Shown here: positions 6,866 through 12,449 of the stretch, one piece after another
Layout: each line of letters opens with the position of its first letter
Position numbering within the stretch: the stretch's first letter is position 1
From: Candidatus Zhuqueibacterota bacterium
GTDB lineage: Bacteria > Zhuqueibacterota > Zhuqueibacteria > Zhuqueibacterales > Zhuqueibacteraceae
Assembly (NCBI GenBank): GCA_013361015.1
Contig: JABWAN010000026.1
Span: 1 to 15,339 of the forward strand
Length of the DNA stretch: 15,339 nucleotides
Direction of reading: 5' to 3'
The notes under the pieces: model-generated
The model's database searches: none
What the model was told of the DNA's origin: nothing
What the model saw: only the letters and a program-made list of their open reading frames with translations
Position numbers and translations under genes: made by a program

Positions 6866-7912
6866 ATGTCGGGCATTGATAACCTCCACAACAATTTTTT
6901 TCAGAAGGTTTTCTCCGAAGCTGCCAACGCGGAAACCTTTCTGAAAGTGGCTCTGCCCGCAGCATTGCAGAACCGGCTTGATTTTTCGGACCTCACACTT
7001 GATTCGACTGCCTATGTTTCCGAAGAATACAAAACTTCATTTTCAGATTTAGTCGTGAAGTGCCGGACACAAGAGGAAGAGCTGCCGGTTGATATTTATT
7101 TTCTCTTCGAGCACAAATCTTTTCAAGATAAAGGCCTTCTCGTGCAACTCTTACGCTACATGAGTTTGATGTGGCAAAGAGATCATGAGGAGAAAAAGCC
7201 GCTGCGCGTTATCGTGCCGTTGGTGATTTATCACGGCGAAAGTGCGTGGCAGATTCCAGTGCAATTCCTCGAGCAGTTTGCCATTCACGAAGAATTGAAA
7301 CCGTTCTTGCTCAATTTCACCTATGTGCTTTTTGATGCCAACGCTTGGGATTGGCAGGCAGAGAGCAGCCGGCCATTGCGCGCGAACGTTTTCCTGCTTT
7401 CTGCTATGATGTTGATGAAAGCCGCGTTTGGCAAGGATTTGGAGCTTATCCGGCAGATGTTTCAATTGTGGCATCAAATTGGTTTCATACATGAGAAGGA
7501 ACGAATAAATTTTTTGTTGATTTATATTGCAGAGACGCAAGATATTTCTATCACCAACCTGCAGAAAATTGCGGAAGAGACTAAGCTGCAAGGAGAAGAA
7601 GTCATGCCTACATTAGCTCAAAGACTGAGAGAAGAAGGGATGGAAAAAGGGATGGAGAAAGGGATGGAGAAAGGGATGGAGAAAGGGATGGAAAAGGGCT
7701 ATCTCCTGGATCGGCAGGAGGTCTTGATCATGCTCTTGGCCACGCGTTTTCCCTTGAGTGAAAACGAAAAACAGGCCATCCGTGAAGTCACTGAGCTTGA
7801 GAAATTGACCGCGGCCCTCAAACTAGTAGTCACGGCGCATACAAAAGAAGAAGTCCTGGCAAACTTGAAAAACGGACAGCTTCAACAAGCGCCCGCAGCA
7901 AATTCGAACTGA
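6866..7912 (+). CDS. Rpn family recombination-promoting nuclease / putative transposase (PD-(D/E)XK)
   Basis: Rpn proteins are DNA endonucleases that raise RecA-independent recombination and in some cases act as phage defence or toxin systems. The 348-residue protein has the family start HNNFFQKVFS (8-17), then Asp61 (SFSDLVV) and the Glu82-x-Lys84 pair (LFEHKS), followed by Gln94-x3-Tyr98 (QLLRY), together a PD-(D/E)XK nuclease core. RVIVPLVIYHGE (about 114-125) is also typical. Residues 258-277 are five GMEK repeats, as many Rpn proteins have (REEGMEKG-type tails), followed by a helical C-terminus (YLLDRQEVLIMLLATRFPL). It starts 26 bases after nuoC and ends 41 bases before the second nuoI, same strand. 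No terminal inverted repeats are visible, so it is not seen here as part of an insertion sequence. Confidence 0.9.
   Translation: MSGIDNLHNNFFQKVFSEAANAETFLKVALPAALQNRLDFSDLTLDSTAYVSEEYKTSFSDLVVKCRTQEEELPVDIYFLFEHKSFQDKGLLVQLLRYMSLMWQRDHEEKKPLRVIVPLVIYHGESAWQIPVQFLEQFAIHEELKPFLLNFTYVLFDANAWDWQAESSRPLRANVFLLSAMMLMKAAFGKDLELIRQMFQLWHQIGFIHEKERINFLLIYIAETQDISITNLQKIAEETKLQGEEVMPTLAQRLREEGMEKGMEKGMEKGMEKGMEKGYLLDRQEVLIMLLATRFPLSENEKQAIREVTELEKLTAALKLVVTAHTKEEVLANLKNGQLQQAPAANSN
7637..7696 (+). repeat. Five 12-bp in-frame tandem repeats (GMEK) in the rpn gene
   Basis: Five units of GGGATGGARAAR are in register: 7637-7648, 7649-7660, 7661-7672, 7673-7684 and 7685-7696. The three middle units are identical. 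They encode Gly-Met-Glu-Lys five times. The copy number can change by replication slippage without shifting the frame. Confidence 0.95.
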
Positions 7913-7953
7913 GTACGCGAAACCTCTAAACGGCATGCTTTCAAGGAGCGATC

Positions 7954-8529
7954 ATGAGTCAGTATTTCAAAAATGTTTTCAGCGGCGTTTATACGGTGCT
8001 GATCGGCATGCGCGAAACGTGGAAGCATCTCTTCCGTCCGGCCACGACGATTCGCTATCCACACGCGCGCGTGGAATTGCCGGCCGGAACGCGCATGCAG
8101 CTCTTCAATAATGTTGACGATTGTATCGGCTGCCTCAAGTGCGCGCGTATCTGTCCGGTGGATTGCATTTACATCGACACGGTGAAGGCCAAGCCGACCG
8201 AGGACCTTGGCAAAGCTTCAACGGGCAATCCCATTCGCCAACATGTTGTGCGTTTCGATATCGACATGTTCAAGTGCTGCTATTGCGATTTGTGCACCAC
8301 CGTGTGCCCGACGGAATGTTTATACATGACGGACAAGTACGAGTCAACGGTTTACGAACGCAGCAACGGCATCTTTCATTTCTCGAAATACGAACCCGCG
8401 CTCGCTGCGAAAATGCTGGCCGAGCAGGCCGCCGAAGAAGCCGCGGCCGCTGCGGCTCGTGCTGCAAAAGCTGCCGCTGCACCGCCGAAGCCGAAGCCTG
8501 CTGCGGCAGCGGAACCGGCGACGCATTGA
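7954..8529 (+). CDS. nuoI: NADH-quinone oxidoreductase subunit I (second paralogue), Bacteroidota-like
   Basis: This is a second 2x[4Fe-4S] NuoI, 191 residues. Motif one, CIGCLKCARICP, has Cys57, 60, 63 and 67; motif two, CCYCDLCTTVCP, has Cys108, 111, 114 and 118. The N-terminus GMRETWKHLFRP and the longer linker between motifs (DLGKASTGNPIRQHVVRFDIDM) match the Bacteroidota-type NuoI I remember, unlike the first copy. After about residue 144 comes an Ala/Pro/Lys-rich tail (AAAAAARAAKAAAAPPKPKP), likely disordered. AAGGAG at 7943-7948 is a good ribosome binding site. It lies between the rpn gene and the methyltransferase, upstream of nuoD. It may belong to a different complex I isoform or a ferredoxin-linked module. 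Confidence 0.92.
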   Translation: MSQYFKNVFSGVYTVLIGMRETWKHLFRPATTIRYPHARVELPAGTRMQLFNNVDDCIGCLKCARICPVDCIYIDTVKAKPTEDLGKASTGNPIRQHVVRFDIDMFKCCYCDLCTTVCPTECLYMTDKYESTVYERSNGIFHFSKYEPALAAKMLAEQAAEEAAAAAARAAKAAAAPPKPKPAAAAEPATH

Positions 8530-8573
8530 AATATTTTTGGCAGATATCAGAATGTTTTGCTTTGAGAAAATAA

Positions 8574-9308
8574 ATGCCTAACAACGCTCAGGGTGGTTTG
8601 AAAAAACGCGTCTTCGCTGCGTTTCGCAACACGCATCAAAAATTTCTCGAGCACCCGTTCGTCGCGCGCGCCATCTCCAATCAGTTTCACAAGCTCTACT
8701 ATCACTCTCCTTTCCGGCCGTGGCTCAATACCCACTGGCTTGGAATTCCCATACTCAAGTGCCCGCTCGATGTTTGGATCTATCAAGAGATCATTCATGA
8801 AACCAAACCCGATGTTATCATCGAGTGCGGCACATACAAGGGCGGCAGCGCATTGTTCTTCGCTTCATTGTTTGATTATTTTAAGCACGGGCGCGTGATT
8901 ACGATTGACATTCAAGCAGACGCACAGCGCCCGCAGCACGACCGCATCACCTACTTGCTCGGCTCCTCCATTGCGCCGGAAGTTGTCGCGCGCGCACGTG
9001 CGCTGCTTCAACCGAATGAAAATATCATGGTCGTGCTCGATTCGGATCACTCCATGTCGCATGTTTTGCAAGAGATGAAAATTTATAGTGACTTGGTGCC
9101 GTTGGGCGGTTATATGATCGTGGAAGACACAAACGTCAACGGCCATCCGGTTGCGCCGCAATACGGCCCGGGGCCGATGGAAGCAGTGCAAGCTTTCTTG
9201 CGAGAGAATGATTCCTTTGTTGTTGATAAAGCACGTGAGAAATTTTTTATGAGCTTCAACCCGAATGGGTATTTGAAGAAGATCAAAAACAGTGTACGAA
9301 AACATTGA
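8574..9308 (+). CDS. CmcI-family SAM-dependent methyltransferase (cephalosporin hydroxylase-like)
   Basis: The 244-residue protein matches the family named for CmcI of cephamycin synthesis, which has a Rossmann methyltransferase fold; many members sit in sugar or O-antigen methylation loci. Visible motifs are HWLGIPILKCPLDVWIYQE (54-72), the SAM motif ECGTYKGGSALF (84-95), Asp112 at the end of beta-2, LDSDHS (155-160) and EDTNVNGHP (184-192). Asp158, Glu184 and Asp185 are in places suited to metal binding. The end REKFFMSFNPNGYLK is also a family feature. It follows the second nuoI by 44 bases and is unrelated to complex I. The substrate is unknown; the name cephalosporin hydroxylase should not be taken as its function. 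Confidence 0.87.
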   Translation: MPNNAQGGLKKRVFAAFRNTHQKFLEHPFVARAISNQFHKLYYHSPFRPWLNTHWLGIPILKCPLDVWIYQEIIHETKPDVIIECGTYKGGSALFFASLFDYFKHGRVITIDIQADAQRPQHDRITYLLGSSIAPEVVARARALLQPNENIMVVLDSDHSMSHVLQEMKIYSDLVPLGGYMIVEDTNVNGHPVAPQYGPGPMEAVQAFLRENDSFVVDKAREKFFMSFNPNGYLKKIKNSVRKH

Positions 9309-9374
9309 CTTCACACAGATCAAAAACGCACTCGGAAGAGCTTTATCCGCGTGTGCTTTTGATTCGTGTGAAGT
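9308..9374. repeat. Long hairpin after the methyltransferase gene, before nuoD
   Basis: The left arm 9308-9331 starts ACTTCACAC and the right arm 9351-9374 ends GTGTGAAGT. The arms pair at 20 of 24 positions, and an inner CGGA/TCCG pair extends the stem into the 19-base loop. It begins on the last base of the stop codon. There is no T-run, so it is a poor Rho-independent terminator. It could protect or separate the mRNA ends, or be a small mobile element; the arms differ from those of the repeat at 2005. Confidence 0.6.
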
Positions 9375-9434
9375 TAAAAGAACGCCATCCGTTAGCAAAT
9401 TTTTCTGTTTCTGACTTAACGCAGGAACTCAAAC

Positions 9435-10697
9435 ATGCTTGGCACACTCGGAAACATATTCAAGCGGCAACGCTACTACTTCGAAGACGAAGGCCAGATG
9501 GTCGTCGATGTCGATCCCATGGCGGCGATTGAAAAGCACAATTATGAAGTCATGGCGCAGGCTCGGCAGAGTAAAGATTTTCCCGGCGAGGACATGATCG
9601 TGCAGATGGGCCCGCAGCATCCTTCCACGCACGGGGTGTTGCGCTTGGAGCTTGTGCTCGACGGCGAAATCGTCAAAAAAGTCACGCCGCATGTCGGCTA
9701 CCTGCATCGTAATTTCGAAAAGCATGGCGAGAATCTTGGCTGGAATGAAGTGATTCCCTACACCGACCGGCTGGATTATCTCGCGTCCATGAGCATGAAT
9801 TGGGGTTATTGCCTCGCCGCGGAAAAAATTCTCGGTGTGAAAGAGCTGCCGAAAAAAGTGGAATACATTCGTGTGATTTGCGGCGAGTTCATGCGCATCG
9901 CCAGCCATCTCATGGCGGTCGGAACGTTCGGTCTCGATGTCGGCGCGGTGACGCCTTTCCTCTGGGCCTTTCGCGATCGCGAGCGCATTCTCGATCTGTT
10001 TGAATGGATTTCCGGCGCGCGCTTGCTCTACAATTACATTTGGATCGGCGGCCTCAGCCGCGATATGCCCTCGGGCTGGTTGAAGCAGGCAAGCCAGTTC
10101 CTCGATGAGTTTGAGCGCAATATGAAAGAGTTCAATCGCCTGCTCACCGGCAACCATATTTTCGTGAAGCGTGCAGCAGATGTCGGGATCCTGCCGCCGG
10201 AAGTGGCGATCAATTGCGGCGCGACCGGTCCGGTGCTGCGCGGCAGCGGCATCAAATGGGACGTGCGCAAAGACGAGCCGTATTCGCTCTATCCGCAATT
10301 CGAATTCGACGTGCCGGTGGGCGAAGGTTTGTTTGGCCCGGTCGGCTCCGTGCTCGATCGTTATTATGTGCGCATCAAAGAGATCGAACAGTCCGTCAAA
10401 ATTTTGCGTCAAGCCATTGCGCAATGCCCGGAACAAGGCGATGTGAAAGAAGCGATCCCGCGGCGCATGCGACCGCCCGCCGGCGCAGAGTGCTATTCGC
10501 GCAGCGAAGCCCCGCGCGGCGAAATCGGTTTCTATCTCCGCTCCAACGGCACGGACATTCCCGACCGCGTGCGTTGCCGCTCCTCGTGCTTCGTACACGT
10601 GAGCCTGCTCGATGAAATAAGTCGCGGCGCAATGATCGCGGACATGATTTTGATCATCGGGAGTATTGATATTGTTTTGGGCGAGGTGGATCGGTAG
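9435..10697 (+). CDS. nuoD: NADH-quinone oxidoreductase subunit D
   Basis: This 49-kDa subunit, related to [NiFe] hydrogenase large subunits, forms the quinone pocket with NuoB. It has 420 residues. MGPQHPSTHGVLR (58-70) and PYTDRLDYLASM (108-119) carry His66 and Tyr115; their 49-residue spacing equals that of Thermus His38 and Tyr87, which bind the quinone headgroup. The C-terminus SIDIVLGEVDR is the normal family end. AGGA at 9423-9426 precedes ATG 9435. Downstream, the last 204 bases of the gene recur at 11440 and the last 144 at 11907. The intact gene itself shows no damage. Confidence 0.97.
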   Translation: MLGTLGNIFKRQRYYFEDEGQMVVDVDPMAAIEKHNYEVMAQARQSKDFPGEDMIVQMGPQHPSTHGVLRLELVLDGEIVKKVTPHVGYLHRNFEKHGENLGWNEVIPYTDRLDYLASMSMNWGYCLAAEKILGVKELPKKVEYIRVICGEFMRIASHLMAVGTFGLDVGAVTPFLWAFRDRERILDLFEWISGARLLYNYIWIGGLSRDMPSGWLKQASQFLDEFERNMKEFNRLLTGNHIFVKRAADVGILPPEVAINCGATGPVLRGSGIKWDVRKDEPYSLYPQFEFDVPVGEGLFGPVGSVLDRYYVRIKEIEQSVKILRQAIAQCPEQGDVKEAIPRRMRPPAGAECYSRSEAPRGEIGFYLRSNGTDIPDRVRCRSSCFVHVSLLDEISRGAMIADMILIIGSIDIVLGEVDR

Positions 10698-10760
10698 TGC
10701 CATATCGCTGCGTTTAACAAGTCTTGTCATTCGACACCCCTAATAATGGAAGCATAGCTT

Positions 10761-11018
10761 ATGGAAGCAATTCGTTTGCAAAGAGCACTCAAAAAGGACG
10801 GCGAAATTGTTTTGACCGGCTTGCCATATAAGAAAGGCCAGTTCGTCGAGATGATCTTGATGATTGAACCGCTTGCTGCAAAAAAACGCCATCGTTTGAC
10901 GGCGCGCCAATTGATTCACTCCGATCTTGTCGGGCTTTGGGAAAATCGTAAAGATATCGAAGATAGTGCGGCATATGCCCGTCGGCTTCGGGAACAAGCG
11001 CAACATCGTCAGAGATAG
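10761..11018 (+). CDS. VapB-like antitoxin, copy 1 (intact)
   Basis: This 85-residue protein begins MEAIRLQRALKKDGEIVLTG and ends YARRLREQAQHRQR. I recognise it as an antitoxin of VapBC-type pairs: an N-terminal strand-rich DNA-binding part and a helical C-terminus that wraps the PIN toxin. The toxin gene begins four bases after the stop codon. That toxin has a premature stop, so this antitoxin may now be an orphan. Its C-terminal 43 residues match copy 2 at 31 positions. The start region is duplicated: ATGGAAGCA occurs at 10746 and again at 10761, and the first copy runs straight into TAG. Confidence 0.8.
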   Translation: MEAIRLQRALKKDGEIVLTGLPYKKGQFVEMILMIEPLAAKKRHRLTARQLIHSDLVGLWENRKDIEDSAAYARRLREQAQHRQR

Positions 11019-11021
11019 AAA

Positions 11022-11420
11022 ATGATTCTTCTCGACACCGACATCATGATTGATCTTTTGCGGAATTACCCGCCGGCAGTCGTGTGGTTGCGTTCTTTGG
11101 GGGATGAAGAGATCGCATTGCCAGGTTTTGTGGTGATGGAATTGATTCAAGGTTGTCGAAACAAAGCAGAATAGAAAAAGATTGAGAAGACACTGAAGCC
11201 GTATAGCGTACTTTGGCCGGCGGCTGCAGTCTGTGATGAAGCCTTATCTGCATTCTCTCGTTATCATCTTAGCCATTCGCTCGGTCTGCTCGATGCTCTG
11301 ATCGGTCAAACTGCGGTTGCGTTGGGTATGCCCCTTCATACGTTCAATCAGAGACATTATGCGCCGATACCGAAATTGATTACCGTTCAGCCCTATAAGA
11401 GAAATGCTGCTTCTGGATAA
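11022..11420 (+). pseudogene. VapC-like PIN toxin, copy 1, with an internal amber stop
   Basis: The frame from ATG 11022 encodes MILLDTDIMIDLLR, with Asp5 and Asp7, and Glu40 in VVMELIQG. It is broken by TAG at codon 51 (11172-11174). It then continues without further damage to TAA 11418-11420, including GLLDALIGQ with Asp91. With the stop suppressed it would be a normal 132-residue PIN RNase. One base change (for example CAG to TAG) explains the damage, so the inactivation is recent or a sequencing error. The PIN catalytic acids are split by the stop. It is preceded directly by the antitoxin. Confidence 0.85.
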
Positions 11421-11439
11421 AGAAACCGTTCGTTGAGGC

Positions 11440-11643
11440 TACTCGCGCAGCGAAGCGCCGCGCGGCGAGATCGGTTTCTATCTCCGCTCTAACGGCACGG
11501 ACATTCCCGACTGCGTGCGCTGCCGTTCCTCATGTTTCGTACACGTGAGCCTGCTCGACGAAATAAGTCGCGGCGCAATGATCGCGGATATGATTTTGAT
11601 CATCGGGAGTATTGATATTGTTTGGGGAGAGGTGGATCGTTGA
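11440..11643 (+). pseudogene. nuoD 3'-end fragment 1
   Basis: These 204 bases match 10494-10697 of nuoD without any gap. They encode YSRSEAPRGEIGFYLRS through IVWGEVDR and their own stop. There is no start codon: TGA sits at 11434-11436 in the same frame. Against nuoD, 12 codons differ synonymously and only two change the residue (Arg to Cys, Leu to Trp); the stop is TGA instead of TAG. Downstream, TCTTGTCAT and TCGACA also recur in the spacer after the fragment (11696 and 11712) as after nuoD (10722 and 10731), so the copied unit continued past the gene. Confidence 0.92.
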
Positions 11644-11885
11644 TGTCACGGCGCAGAGCTTTATCTGATAAAAAGAAAATTTATTGTAGCGCCGATCTTG
11701 TCATGGCCCATTCGACAGTGAATCAAACAAATGAGCGACTGGCAACGCAAAGTCGCCCTCGCTTAACGGCAAGTCAACTACTTCGCTCTGAACTCGTTGG
11801 GCTTTTGGAAGATCGCAGCGACATCGAAGACAGCAGAGCATATGCGCACCAGCTTCGGGAACAAGCGCAACATCGTCGAAGATAG
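11643..11885 (+). pseudogene. VapB-like antitoxin, copy 2 (N-terminal half lost)
   Basis: The open frame can start at ATG 11643, overlapping the fragment-1 stop, and would give 80 residues. Only the last 43 residues (11754-11885, from RPRLTAS to AQHRRR) match antitoxin copy 1, at 31 positions and over exactly the same length. The N-terminal half lacks MEAIRLQR and the EIVLTGLP strand and reads like spacer sequence. Relative to copy 1 the unit has a net loss of 79 bases between the nuoD end and this point. It probably no longer binds DNA. A short rearranged protein cannot be ruled out. Confidence 0.72.
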
Positions 11886-11888
11886 AAA

Positions 11889-11912
11889 ATACTCATCTTC
11901 GATATGGACATT
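11889..11912 (+). pseudogene. VapC copy 2 stub, eight codons, fused to nuoD fragment 2
   Basis: Directly after antitoxin copy 2 (the same GATAGAAAA context as copy 1), eight codons read ILIFDMDI, the counterpart of the toxin start MILLDTDI, with both Asp kept. The start codon has become ATA. After GACAT the sequence switches to nuoD, which has GACATT at the same point. The rest of the toxin is gone. Confidence 0.65.
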
Positions 11913-12050
11913 CCCGACCGCGTGCGTTGCCGCTCCTCGTGCTTCGTACACGTGAGCCTGCTCGACGAAATCAGCCGCGGCTGCATGATCGCGGATATGA
12001 TTTTAATCATCGGGAGCATTGATATTGTTTTGGGCGAGGTGGATCGGTAG
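11907..12050 (+). pseudogene. nuoD 3'-end fragment 2
   Basis: These 144 bases match the last 47 codons plus stop of nuoD (10554-10697) without gaps. Six codons differ synonymously and one changes Ala to Cys. The frame is shared with the vapC stub upstream, and an in-frame ATG at 11904 could start a 48-residue peptide from DIPDRVRCRS to LGEVDR. Such a peptide would carry none of the NuoD quinone-site residues. Confidence 0.92.
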
Positions 12051-12101
12051 AGAATTTGCGGAAGATTTGAAGTGAGTCAAATATGCTTGAGTGGCAAGGT
12101 C

Positions 12102-12320
12102 ATGAGCAAACCACTTGAAGAATTAATCAAAGAGCTGCCGCGCGATCTCAAATCCGAAGTCAGAGACTTTGCAGAGTTTTTGTTGACGAAACGAGCCAAG
12201 AAAGCGCCGAAAAAGCTTCGGCAAGATTGGGCTGGCGGGTTGAGTGACCTGAGAGATCAATACACGGAAATCGAGTTGCAGAAAAAAGCATTGGAATGGC
12301 GAGAAGATCGATCTGTTTGA
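12102..12320 (+). CDS. DUF2281-type antitoxin
   Basis: The 72-residue protein starts MSKPLEELIKELPRDLKSEV and continues with RDFAEFLLTKRA, the layout of the DUF2281 (VapB-like) family, then a basic linker and KLRQDWAGGLSDLRDQYT. I placed the start at ATG 12102, where family similarity begins; an in-frame GTG at 12072 would add ten residues. It is unrelated in sequence to the two antitoxins upstream. No intact toxin follows; a possible toxin remnant overlaps its end. It lies 51 bases after nuoD fragment 2 and may have arrived separately. Confidence 0.78.
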   Translation: MSKPLEELIKELPRDLKSEVRDFAEFLLTKRAKKAPKKLRQDWAGGLSDLRDQYTEIELQKKALEWREDRSV

Positions 12321-12441
12321 TCGACTCCAATATCTGGCAGCGAAGAAGTATGACACTGGATTGTTGAGCATCGATAAGGATTTTAACCGAACCACGCTAG
12401 GGCATAGAACCCCGGCAGAAATTTTGACGAGAGCTCAGTAA
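12304..12441 (+). pseudogene. Possible toxin C-terminal remnant
   Basis: One frame without a start codon, overlapping the antitoxin end, reads KIDLFDRLQYLAAKKYDTG and then LLSIDKDFNRTTLGHRTPAE to TAA 12439-12441. The LLSIDKDF segment resembles the end of PIN toxins, where an acidic residue follows a strand. It fits a toxin whose first two thirds were deleted into the antitoxin gene. Another frame of the same bases reads ICLIDSNIW, also PIN-like, so the assignment is uncertain. Confidence 0.4.
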
Positions 12442-12449
12442 TACAACCT

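Noticed and set aside
6840..7953. Insertion sequence around the rpn gene
   Set aside because: No terminal inverted repeats or target-site duplication could be seen in the short flanks, so only the gene is reported.
9308..9374. Rho-independent terminator between the methyltransferase and nuoD
   Set aside because: The hairpin is long but AT-containing with mismatches, and no T-run follows it; reported as a repeat/hairpin.
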